Assembly (NCBI GenBank): GCA_024403585.1
Contig: JAKSRN010000063.1
Coordinates: forward strand, 1 to 9,136
Direction: 5' to 3'
DNA from: Lachnospiraceae bacterium
GTDB lineage: Bacteria; Bacillota; Clostridia; Lachnospirales; Lachnospiraceae
DNA: 9,136 bases
Shown here: in pieces, positions 1-6,199 of the stretch
Layout of the letters: each line of letters begins with the position of its first letter
How positions within the stretch are numbered: the stretch's first letter is position 1
Made by a program: the position numbers and the translations under genes
Notes under the pieces: model-generated
What the model was told of the DNA's origin: nothing
Seen by the model: the letters and a program-made list of their open reading frames with translations, nothing else
Databases searched by the model: none

Positions 1-44
1 TGTTTTACTGTTCAGTTATCAATGTTCGTTTGCTGTTGTTATCA
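1..44 (-). other. Probable leader of an rRNA operon that begins left of the window
   Basis: Read on the minus strand, the sequence downstream of the second promoter (complement of 8-28) resembles the conserved leader ahead of 16S rRNA in Firmicutes. Bacillus subtilis rrn leaders carry a comparable TTTGAAAACTAAACA element, and here I see TTGATAACTGAACA. No rRNA body lies in the window, so the assignment rests on this element and on the promoter pair upstream. A tRNA operon leader is the main alternative. Confidence 0.6.
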
Positions 45-58
45 GCGACAGCTCATTA

Positions 59-87
59 AGATTACCATATCCATTGCTGTCTGTCAA
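59..87 (-). promoter_or_regulatory. Promoter P2, proximal member of a tandem rRNA-type pair
   Basis: The minus strand carries a perfect -35 TTGACA (82-87), a 17-bp spacer and a -10 TAATCT (59-64). A TG one base upstream of the -10 gives an extended -10. A run of A and T just upstream (about 88-108) looks like an UP element. The initial transcribed region contains AGCTGTCGC (45-53), the same nine bases as after P1. Transcription would leave the window to the left. Strong tandem sigma-70 promoters with AT-rich upstream elements are typical of rRNA operons. Confidence 0.78.
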
Positions 88-152
88 TAACTTTTCAAAA
101 ACTTTTTTCGCGTCGCAACTGCAATCCAATGCATCTCCGCGACAGCTATTTA

Positions 153-181
153 AATATAGCACTCCTTCTACTTTCTGTCAA
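153..181 (-). promoter_or_regulatory. Promoter P1, distal member of a tandem rRNA-type pair
   Basis: The minus strand carries a perfect -35 TTGACA (176-181), a 17-bp spacer and a -10 TATATT (153-158). It is followed by AGCTGTCGC (139-147). All three elements sit exactly 94 bp from their counterparts in P2, so the two promoters look like a duplicated unit. AT-rich DNA lies upstream, and the terminator of the recR operon ends about 45 bp upstream of the -35. Confidence 0.8.
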
Positions 182-209
182 CCAGTTTTTCATAATTATC
201 AACGCCGGA

Positions 210-256
210 AACAATCCCCAAAAACAATTCGGGCGGAAGTTTACTTCCGCCCGAAT
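210..256 (-). terminator. Intrinsic terminator of the pfk-dnaX-ybaB-recR-DUF5711 operon
   Basis: A perfect 14-bp inverted repeat (227-240 against 243-256) contains the GC-rich core CGGGCGGAAG. On the minus strand it is followed by TGTTTTTGG. It lies about 70 bases after the DUF5711 stop codon and before the rRNA-type promoters, so it insulates the two transcription units. The run of T is short and interrupted, but the stem is very stable. Confidence 0.85.
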
Positions 257-325
257 AACATTCATTATTATTAATAGATCCGCCAGCCGGAATGTAATTC
301 CGACCCCTTACAGCCTCTTCACTCC
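257..325. other. Short intergenic stretch with a small hairpin
   Basis: This is the trailer between the DUF5711 stop and the terminator. It contains a 6-bp perfect hairpin, CGGAAT/ATTCCG with a GTA loop (288-302). No T-run follows it, so it is unlikely to terminate by itself; it may protect or process the mRNA end. I see no gene here. Confidence 0.4.
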
Positions 326-1987
326 TCAAAACCACTTCAACTGTATGATTTTGAAAAGATCCTCTGTAACATACAGATACTTGTTGCGGCCAAATCCTTT
401 AAATTCACTGGCCGGAACTTCCAGATCCCCCCGGAACTTTTCAACGCCCTGGAGACTGTAAACACAGAATTCATTCTTAGAAGAAAAGATAATCTGATCA
501 CTGTTCAGTTCCACTGACTGGAAGCGGAAGTCAATCTCTTTATTCAGGATTTCCCTTCCATTTTTGTTATAAACCGAGATCACATATTCCTTCTCAGAGC
601 CTTTATTCTGAAGGATCAGACCAATGTATTCCGAATCATGGAATGTACTGACGATATTCTGCTTTACATCGACCTTTACATCTTCCGCCGGAATCTGACC
701 TCCTGTAAAAAGCGTGAAACCATCTTCTCTGAAAGCCACACAGGTCTTTGCATCCATATAATCCACTTCCGGAACAATCTTATCTCTGTATTCCGTCTCT
801 GACACCAGATTATCTTTCTGGTTCTGTCCTACCGTACCGAAATTATAGAAAGCAATTCTCGATACAGGTGTACCATTATCTATATAGAGGTAATCTACCG
901 TCAGCAGGGTTCCTGTCTCAGACAGTCCTATATCCATCGGATAACCCGGATTGGTAAATGTTGTCTTGAGTGTAGCAATCTCTGAACCTTCTTTTGTGTA
1001 ACACTTGATCCAGGTATTCTGACCGTCTTCCAGGATTGCAGCCACTACACCCTGTTTTGCAATCTTGATCTTTACAATTGGCTTGTCTGCAGAAACCTCT
1101 CCAATCTTTCCCTGCTCATCGCAGATCAGAATACTGGTTCCTTTACTGTCATAGATCGCAAAGGTATTTCCGCACTTAACAACCTCAGGAGCATTCATCT
1201 CATAGGATACTGTCCACAACATATCATTGTTATGATCTACAAGCATGGCACTGTCTACACCATACTTCAGGATTTTCCCGTTTATATTTTCATATGCAGC
1301 TGAAAGAGTATCTTCATTAACAGAGGTTACCAGCTCTTTATAAGAATGGTACTTCCAGTTACGAGCAACAATTCCGGATATCATTGCCACGATCAGGACA
1401 ATCAAGCCTACCAGGCCCCAGTAAATCTGTTTTCTTCCGCGGTAAACCAGATTCCAGAAAAGAGCAATTCTTCGTTCTCTTCTTCTTGCCCTCTGTAGAG
1501 GAGTAATGCCTCGTCTGACCTTGCGTTTAGGTGCTGCCGGCCGGCGTTCCTCTTTTTTCTCCTCATCCGGTTCATAGACCTCATCGTCAGAGAATTCTTC
1601 AGCGACTTTTTTCTCTTCAATCGGATCTTCCCAGGAAGCACCTGGTTTTTCTTCCGATACAGTCTTATTCTCCGAAGAATCCTTTTTCTTTCTGAATAGC
1701 TTTAAACCCGGCAAACCAATCTTTCTTTTTTTCGCAGCCTTTTCCGGAGGATTTTCCTGTGCGATCTCCTGAGGAGCTTTCTCCGAAATTTCCCATGAAA
1801 CTTCCTGAGAAACTTCCTCCGAAGCTTTCTCCCCATCCGATACGGATAAGATTTCCTCGTGTCCAAGATGCAGATGATCAATCCGACTCTCAAGAGCAGA
1901 TTCCAGATTGATCAGCATGTCTGTCTGATCTTCACCGGACACATGATTCAGTTTTTCTTCCTGTGGGATGTTTTCCGGTTCTTTCAT
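326..1987 (-). CDS. Single-pass membrane protein with DUF5711 domain, function unknown
   Basis: The predicted 553-residue protein has three parts. Residues 1-175 form a hydrophilic, strongly charged region with acidic, Ser/Glu/Pro-rich runs (about 50-85 and 115-148) alternating with Lys/Arg clusters (86-102 and 150-173). Residues about 189-208 form one transmembrane helix (GLVGLIVLIVAMISGIVA). The remaining ~340 residues carry many short beta-strand-like repeats, consistent with the DUF5711 family and perhaps a propeller-like fold (inference). The positive residues before the helix predict a cytoplasmic N-terminus and an external C-terminal domain. There is no signal peptide, cysteine cluster or catalytic motif that I recognise. 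The start follows AAGGTG, 14 bases after the recR stop, so it is the last gene of the operon. In Bacillus this slot holds yaaL and bofA, and bofA is also a membrane protein, but I see no similarity. Confidence 0.85.
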   Translation of the reverse strand: MKEPENIPQEEKLNHVSGEDQTDMLINLESALESRIDHLHLGHEEILSVSDGEKASEEVSQEVSWEISEKAPQEIAQENPPEKAAKKRKIGLPGLKLFRKKKDSSENKTVSEEKPGASWEDPIEEKKVAEEFSDDEVYEPDEEKKEERRPAAPKRKVRRGITPLQRARRRERRIALFWNLVYRGRKQIYWGLVGLIVLIVAMISGIVARNWKYHSYKELVTSVNEDTLSAAYENINGKILKYGVDSAMLVDHNNDMLWTVSYEMNAPEVVKCGNTFAIYDSKGTSILICDEQGKIGEVSADKPIVKIKIAKQGVVAAILEDGQNTWIKCYTKEGSEIATLKTTFTNPGYPMDIGLSETGTLLTVDYLYIDNGTPVSRIAFYNFGTVGQNQKDNLVSETEYRDKIVPEVDYMDAKTCVAFREDGFTLFTGGQIPAEDVKVDVKQNIVSTFHDSEYIGLILQNKGSEKEYVISVYNKNGREILNKEIDFRFQSVELNSDQIIFSSKNEFCVYSLQGVEKFRGDLEVPASEFKGFGRNKYLYVTEDLFKIIQLKWF

Positions 1988-2001
1988 TACGACACCTTAC
2001 C

Positions 2002-2598
2002 TTATAATTGTACCCTGCCTTCCAGCGCACGCAGAAGAGTCACCTCGTCAATATATTCAAGGTCACCTCCCACCGGTACACCACTGGCTATTCTGGAAAC
2101 TTTTATTCCAGTTGGTTTGATCAGCTTACTGATATACATAGCGGTAGTTTCACCTTCAAGGCTGGAATTGGTTGCAATGATCACCTCATCCACATCACCC
2201 TGAAGTCTCTGGATCAGTTCTTTCAGTTTGATATCATCCGGGCCAATACCCATCATCGGAGAGATTGCGCCATGAAGGACATGATACACACCTTCGAATT
2301 TTTCTGTCTTTTCATAAGCAGCCAGGTCACGTGAATTTTCAACCACCATGATCTGTCTGTGATCGCGGGATGAATCCGCGCAGATCGGACAGATTTCCTG
2401 GTCTGTCAGCGTGTGGCACACTTTGCAATACTGAATATTCTTTTTTGCATCCACAATCGCTGACGCAAGCTGCTCCACCCGGTCTTCTGGCATATTGATC
2501 ACATGGAAAGCCAGACGCTGAGCCGATTTAGGTCCAATCCCCGGTAAACGGGAAAACTCTTCCATCAGCTTGCTGATATGCTTACTGTAATATTCCAT
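2002..2598 (-). CDS. recR: Recombination mediator protein RecR
   Basis: The 198-residue protein has the normal RecR length. RecR works with RecO (and RecF) to load RecA on SSB-coated single-stranded DNA during gap repair. In order I see an N-terminal helix-hairpin-helix (LPGIGPKSAQRLA, residues 18-30), a four-cysteine zinc site (C58, C61, C70, C73) and a Toprim domain from about residue 82 with its acidic residue in VVENSRDL (E87). The C-terminal part includes ASGVPVGGDLEY (171-182). Its ATG shares a base with the ybaB stop (TAATG), and a GGAGG lies 12 bases upstream inside ybaB, so translation is probably coupled. The ybaB-recR pairing is nearly universal in bacteria and supports the call. 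Nothing appears truncated or substituted. Confidence 0.97.
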   Translation of the reverse strand: MEYYSKHISKLMEEFSRLPGIGPKSAQRLAFHVINMPEDRVEQLASAIVDAKKNIQYCKVCHTLTDQEICPICADSSRDHRQIMVVENSRDLAAYEKTEKFEGVYHVLHGAISPMMGIGPDDIKLKELIQRLQGDVDEVIIATNSSLEGETTAMYISKLIKPTGIKVSRIASGVPVGGDLEYIDEVTLLRALEGRVQL

Positions 2599-2951
2599 TA
2601 AAAGCCAAAGCCTCCAAGGCCGCCCATTCCGCCGGTCAGTTTTGCCATGGTTGCAGATGTCTCCTGCTCTACTTTACGAAGTGCCTCGTTGGTTGCAGCA
2701 ACGATCAGATCCTCCAGCATCTCAATATCATCAGGATCTACTACTTCCTCCTGCAGTTTTACAGAGAGTACTTCTTTCTTTCCGGATACAGTTACTTCTA
2801 CAGCGCCGCCACCTGCAGCTGCTTTGAACTCTTTCTCCTCAAGAGCTTTCTGGTTCTCTTCCATCTGCTTCTGCATCTTCTGTGCCTGTTTCATCAGGTT
2901 GTTCATATTACCCATTCCCATTCCACCTGGGAAGCCACCTCTTTTTGCCAT
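2598..2951 (-). CDS. ybaB: YbaB/EbfC family nucleoid-associated DNA-binding protein
   Basis: The 117-residue protein matches the YbaB/EbfC family, small dimeric proteins that bind DNA and are usually encoded beside recR. After a Gly/Met-rich start (residues 4-15) comes a long amphipathic helix (about 16-43, MNNLMKQAQKMQKQM), then the core VEVTVSGKKEVLSVKL (51-66) and a helix containing DDIEMLEDLIVAATNEAL (74-91). The tail is almost pure glycine with hydrophobics (GGMGGLGGFGF), so both ends are Gly-rich. The ATG is preceded by an ideal TAAGGAGG nine bases away, and that motif includes the dnaX stop codon. Length and position between dnaX and recR are typical. Its cellular role is not well defined even in model species. 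Confidence 0.95.
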   Translation of the reverse strand: MAKRGGFPGGMGMGNMNNLMKQAQKMQKQMEENQKALEEKEFKAAAGGGAVEVTVSGKKEVLSVKLQEEVVDPDDIEMLEDLIVAATNEALRKVEQETSATMAKLTGGMGGLGGFGF

Positions 2952-2965
2952 AATCTTATTCCTCC

Positions 2966-4573
2966 TTAAAAATCTTCATCCGGTATATCTTCTATTTCCA
3001 CCGGCATATTTGTTACTTTTTCCACCAGTTCCTGCACGGGTATCTCTGCCAGAGAGCTTCCGCCGGTGTCACCGGTACAGATCACTTCCACCACAACCTC
3101 CAGTGCTGTGCTGTTTCTGATCAGGTTCTGCAGTTCTTCCAGTCGTTCCGGCTTTGTCAGCATATCACGTCCGGTTGCATCCTGCATATCCACATAAAGA
3201 ATATTTTCGCCTGTCTGGGCATTGTATTTCGGAACCGACCTCTGCAGATAGCCTCTGAGCGGCTGTTCTGCCTGCATGATGATCTTATTCCACTGTTGTC
3301 TGATCTTTGCCAGATCCTCCGGAGCTGCTTTCCGCACCTCCTGTTTTTCCTTTTCCGGCTCACCGCCTGTAGCAGCTGCAACATTGGTCTGAACCGGGGA
3401 AGTGGCCTGAACCACCACACCCTTTTCCATCTTCTCTTCCAGAACGCGAAGACGGTCAAGGACAGAATCCAGATTCGCCTCCATCTGCGGTCTCGAAAGC
3501 CGGATCAGCGCGATCTCCACAAGGATTCTCTTCTGTGCAGAATTGCGAAGCTGTCCTGAGAGTTCAGAGAAAACACGGATATAACGCATCAGAGTCTCCG
3601 CATCTACCATCGTGCTCTCTTCCTGCAGACGACGAAGATTTTCCGTGGACACATCCAGTACATCTTCCAGCTGTTCTGAACTTTTTACCAGCAGAAGATT
3701 TCTCATATACCAGGTAAAGTCCCCCACAAACTGAGTCATCTCTTTACCTGCCATCACGAGGTCTTCCAGGATACGGATACTTGCTGCTGTATTCTGCGCA
3801 ATGATATATCTAAGCAGCTGGCTGAAAATCTCTGTGTCCACAGTTCCGAGCACTTCCAGAACACGGTCATAGGTCAGAGTCTCCCCCAGATAGAAGGCAA
3901 TGCACTGATCCAGAAGACTCAAGGCATCTCGCATAGATCCGTCTGCTGCTCTTGCCACATAGCGAAGAGCTCTTTCTTCTGTATCAACACCCTCTTTTTC
4001 AGTAAGATCTTTCAGTCTTGCCGCAATGGTTTCGATAGAAATTCTTTTAAAATCATATCTCTGGCATCTTGAAAGAATGGTAACCGGAATTTTATTGGCC
4101 TCTGTCGTGGCAAGAATAAATATAACATATTCCGGCGGTTCTTCCAGTGTTTTCAAAAGAGCATTGAAAGCACCGGTAGACAGCATATGCACCTCATCGA
4201 TGATGTATACTTTATATCTTCCCTGAGTCGGACGGTAGGATACCTCCTCCCTGATCTCACGGATATTGTCTACACCATTATTGGATGCTGCATCGATCTC
4301 AATAACATTGGTAGAGACGCCAGCAGAAATAGCCCGACATGTCGGGCATGTGTTGCAAGGGCTCCCATCAATGGGAGCCTCGCAATTGACTGTCTTTGCC
4401 AAAATCTTGGCTACTGTGGTTTTTCCGGTTCCACGGGTTCCACAGAACAGATACGCATGTCCGATACGTCCGGCTTTAATCTGATTCTTTAATGTAGTTA
4501 CAATATGTTCCTGTCCCTTCACATCTTCGAAGGAATCAGGTCTGAATTTACGATACAGAGCTATATAGCTCAT
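2966..4573 (-). CDS. dnaX: DNA polymerase III subunit gamma/tau (clamp loader)
   Basis: The 535-residue protein is the ATPase of the clamp loader that places the beta clamp on primed DNA. It has the AAA+ Walker A GTRGTGKT (45-52), a zinc module with C64, C73, C76 and C79, Walker B IIDEVHML (124-131), the sensor-1 region LATTEANKIP and the SRC arginine-finger motif (168-170). Domain III follows to about residue 365. A variable linker (about 385-420, rich in Ala, Val, Glu and Lys) leads to a C-terminal tau-like region. The start has GGAG nine bases upstream and lies 29 bases after the pfk stop. I see no convincing slippery heptamer, so probably one full-length product is made, as in most Firmicutes. 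The zinc-module codons contain two strong inverted repeats (4332-4385). Confidence 0.97.
   Translation of the reverse strand: MSYIALYRKFRPDSFEDVKGQEHIVTTLKNQIKAGRIGHAYLFCGTRGTGKTTVAKILAKTVNCEAPIDGSPCNTCPTCRAISAGVSTNVIEIDAASNNGVDNIREIREEVSYRPTQGRYKVYIIDEVHMLSTGAFNALLKTLEEPPEYVIFILATTEANKIPVTILSRCQRYDFKRISIETIAARLKDLTEKEGVDTEERALRYVARAADGSMRDALSLLDQCIAFYLGETLTYDRVLEVLGTVDTEIFSQLLRYIIAQNTAASIRILEDLVMAGKEMTQFVGDFTWYMRNLLLVKSSEQLEDVLDVSTENLRRLQEESTMVDAETLMRYIRVFSELSGQLRNSAQKRILVEIALIRLSRPQMEANLDSVLDRLRVLEEKMEKGVVVQATSPVQTNVAAATGGEPEKEKQEVRKAAPEDLAKIRQQWNKIIMQAEQPLRGYLQRSVPKYNAQTGENILYVDMQDATGRDMLTKPERLEELQNLIRNSTALEVVVEVICTGDTGGSSLAEIPVQELVEKVTNMPVEIEDIPDEDF
4332..4385. repeat. Two adjacent perfect inverted repeats inside dnaX
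   Basis: A 16-bp perfect palindrome with core CCGACATGTCGG (4332-4347) is followed by a 9-bp inverted repeat, GGCTCCCAT/ATGGGAGCC with a 2-base gap (4360-4379). The second is flanked by TTGC (4353) and GCAA (4382), which extend the stem with mismatches. Both lie in codons for the zinc-binding loop of DnaX. No T-run follows on either strand, so they are not intrinsic terminators. They may be mRNA hairpins or chance. Confidence 0.6.
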
Positions 4574-4602
4574 CTAACACTGCTCCTGTCTTACGTTCCG
4601 GA

Positions 4603-5682
4603 TCAGTCACCGAAGCTAATACCGATACGTTTAGCTGCTGTGATCTCCTGGCAGTTTGGCTTAACAGTTTTCAGCTTGCCAGCACACTCTGCGAGCGGAA
4701 CTTTTTTGATCTTTCCATTGATGATAGCAACCATGTATCCGAACTCGCCGTCCATGATGAGCTGAGCTGCCTCAGATCCCAGTCTGGTGGAAAGGATACG
4801 GTCATATGGGCAAGGGCCGCCGCCACGCTGTGTGTGACCCGGTACAGTAACACGGATCTCGATACCTGTCTTTTTCAGGATATCTGCAGCGATCTTGTAG
4901 GAAATAGAAGGATATTTCTTGTTGATCTCTTCCATTGCTTTCTTCTGCTCTTTTTTGCCCATCTTTGCGATATCTTTCGGAATCGCACCCTCTGCAACAG
5001 CGATGATTGTGAATCCGCTGCCACGTTTCTTTCTATTCTCAACAGCCTCAACAACTTTGTTGATATCGTATGGGATCTCAGGAAGAAGAATGATATCAGC
5101 TCCGCCTGCAATACCTGCATACAGAGGCAGCCATCCTACTTTATGTCCCATGATCTCAACGATAAATACACGGTTGTGGGAAGATGCCGTTGTATGGATA
5201 CAGTCGATCGCATCTGTTGCAATATTGATCGCACTGTAGAAACCAAATGTCATGTCTGTGCCATAGATATCATTATCGATTGTCTTTGGCATATGGATAA
5301 TATTCAGTCCCTCTTCACGAAGAAGATTTGCTGTTTTCTGAGTTCCGTTTCCACCTAAGATTACCAGGCAGTCCAGTCTCAGTTTATGATAATTCTGTTT
5401 CATTGCATCAACTTTGTCAATGCCTTTCTCATCCAGATCACGGATTGTCTTGAAAGGAACGCGAGATGTACCCAGAATAGTACCACCGCGTGTAAGAATT
5501 CCTGAGAAATCCTTTGGTGTAAGAAGTTTATAGTCGCCATAGATCAGTCCTTTATAACCGTTCATGAAGCCATATACTTCCAGTTCCTGTACATTATTAG
5601 CCAAACCTTTAACAATACCTCTGATTGTTGCATTCAGTGCCTGACAATCACCACCACTGGTGAGAAAACCGACTCTTAACAT
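4603..5682 (-). CDS. pfkA: 6-phosphofructokinase, group III (mixed-substrate) type
   Basis: The 359-residue protein phosphorylates fructose 6-phosphate to fructose 1,6-bisphosphate, the committed step of glycolysis. Visible motifs are the N-terminal FLTSGGDCQALNA (6-18), GGNGT (110-114), the catalytic PKTIDND (132-138, with D136 as the base), SSHNR (167-171), MGH (178-180) and HTQRGG near the C-terminus. The glycine of GGNG favours ATP, whereas the lysine of PKTIDND replaces the glycine of classical bacterial ATP-PFKs. That mix is typical of group III (TIGR02483-like) enzymes. The chosen ATG has GGAGG seven bases upstream. An in-frame ATG at 5739 overlaps the promoter and is rejected. The gene heads the operon and is 29 bases from dnaX. 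Phosphoryl donor is predicted as ATP but not certain. Confidence 0.93.
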   Translation of the reverse strand: MLRVGFLTSGGDCQALNATIRGIVKGLANNVQELEVYGFMNGYKGLIYGDYKLLTPKDFSGILTRGGTILGTSRVPFKTIRDLDEKGIDKVDAMKQNYHKLRLDCLVILGGNGTQKTANLLREEGLNIIHMPKTIDNDIYGTDMTFGFYSAINIATDAIDCIHTTASSHNRVFIVEIMGHKVGWLPLYAGIAGGADIILLPEIPYDINKVVEAVENRKKRGSGFTIIAVAEGAIPKDIAKMGKKEQKKAMEEINKKYPSISYKIAADILKKTGIEIRVTVPGHTQRGGGPCPYDRILSTRLGSEAAQLIMDGEFGYMVAIINGKIKKVPLAECAGKLKTVKPNCQEITAAKRIGISFGD

Positions 5683-5738
5683 ATGCACACCTCCATATAT
5701 TCCTTTTTTCTTTGGGAGTCCCCCCTGTCTTTGTATCA

Positions 5739-5767
5739 ATTATAGCTTATTTCAGAATTCTCCACAA
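5739..5767 (-). promoter_or_regulatory. Promoter of the pfkA-dnaX operon
   Basis: The minus strand has a perfect -10 TATAAT (5739-5744), a 17-bp spacer and a weak -35 TTGTGG (5762-5767). Predicted transcription start is near 5731, giving a leader of about 50 bases before the pfk ATG. The leader ends in GGAGG and shows no clear riboswitch or attenuator. The -35 is only 8 bp from the -35 of the opposing SRP RNA promoter. Confidence 0.72.
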
Positions 5768-5775
5768 GGTTTTCG

Positions 5776-5804
5776 TTGACTTTTTACAAAAGACAGGGTA
5801 TACT
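5776..5804 (+). promoter_or_regulatory. Promoter of the SRP RNA gene
   Basis: The plus strand has -35 TTGACT (5776-5781), a 17-bp spacer and -10 TATACT (5799-5804). The predicted start at about 5811 coincides with the first base of the terminal helix of the RNA, which independently supports both calls. It looks like a strong constitutive sigma-A promoter. Confidence 0.88.
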
Positions 5805-5810
5805 TTCTTC

Positions 5811-6088
5811 TAGTTCGTGCAGCCGGGGAGATAGCGGTGCCCTGAACCTGCAATCCGCTACAGCAGGGGTGATACGGATCTGAGGACTGTCCATTGTATG
5901 GCTGCCTTCTATAAGTGGCGTTGACGTCTGGGTCTCGCGCAACGGAAATTCATGAACCGTGTCAGGGCAGGAATGCAGCAGCACTAAGTGAAACCTTTCG
6001 TGTGCCGCGAGGGTGCCTGGGCCGAGTTAACTGTAGGAGTAACGCGTGTGGTGGCTTTTCGAGGTGACGTGCACGAACTATTTTTTTT
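5811..6088 (+). ncRNA. ffs: Signal recognition particle RNA, large Bacillus type (4.5S/6S-like scRNA)
   Basis: This RNA is the scaffold of the signal recognition particle, binding Ffh and targeting ribosomes to the membrane. It follows the known Bacillus subtilis scRNA closely. An Alu domain includes GCCGGGGAGATAGCGGTG and CCTGCAATCCGCT (5821-5870). The long helix 5 contains CAACGGAAATTCATGAACC, and the Ffh-binding hairpin has GTCAGG, a GGAA tetraloop (5970-5973) and AGCAGCACTAAGTG. The returning strand includes GTGCCTGGGCCGAGTTAACTG. The first ten bases (5811-5820) pair perfectly with 6071-6080, and T8 follows. Size is about 275 bases, as expected for Bacillus-like large SRP RNA. It is on the plus strand, opposite to all protein genes here, whereas in Bacillus it is co-directional with tadA and dnaX. 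Confidence 0.96.
6071..6088 (+). terminator. 3' end and T8 tail of SRP RNA
   Basis: The 3' strand of the closing helix, GCACGAACTA (6071-6080), is followed immediately by eight T. This works as an intrinsic terminator in which the mature RNA's own terminal helix is the stem. A weaker GCCG/CGGC hairpin with TATTTTTT follows at 6099-6118 and may be a backup. Confidence 0.75.
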
Positions 6089-6199
6089 GCACAACAATGC
6101 CGTGGAGCGGCTATTTTTTCATGTGCATGAGGAGGAGTGGGATACGAATATCCGCTTTCCAAATACAAGACAGCCATCGAGTTGGCACAACGTCTAAAC
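6089..6199. other. Intergenic stretch, no confident gene
   Basis: The segment lies between SRP RNA and the convergent terminator. It holds a short GC hairpin followed by TATTTTTT (6099-6118) and AGGAGG at 6130-6135. A plus-strand reading frame runs from 6131 to the stop at 6302-6304. In that frame the part up to about 6205 reads like protein (KYKTAIELAQRLNKRL), but there is no properly spaced start codon: the only GTG is one base after AGGAGG. It may be a gene remnant or chance. Confidence 0.3.

Noticed and set aside
74..461. Two overlapping plus-strand reading frames of 66 and 110 codons near the left edge
   Set aside because: They cross the rRNA-type promoters, the terminator hairpin and the end of DUF5711, and have no ribosome binding site or recognisable protein features.
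3340..3375. Possible programmed frameshift site in dnaX (A-rich codons near GGAAAAACAGGAGG)
   Set aside because: There are only five consecutive A and no proper X XXY YYZ heptamer in frame, and no clear stem follows.
4834..5358. 174-codon plus-strand frame opposite pfkA
   Set aside because: Shadow of a well-conserved enzyme gene; it is Cys-rich only because of the complementary codons.
5683..5738. Riboswitch or attenuator in the pfk leader
   Set aside because: The leader is only about 50 bases, with a G-run/C-run too close together to fold into a useful hairpin.
5683..5739. Upstream ATG for the phosphofructokinase adding 19 residues
   Set aside because: It overlaps the -10 box and lies upstream of the predicted transcription start; the ATG at 5682 has an ideal GGAGG and begins the family's normal N-terminus.
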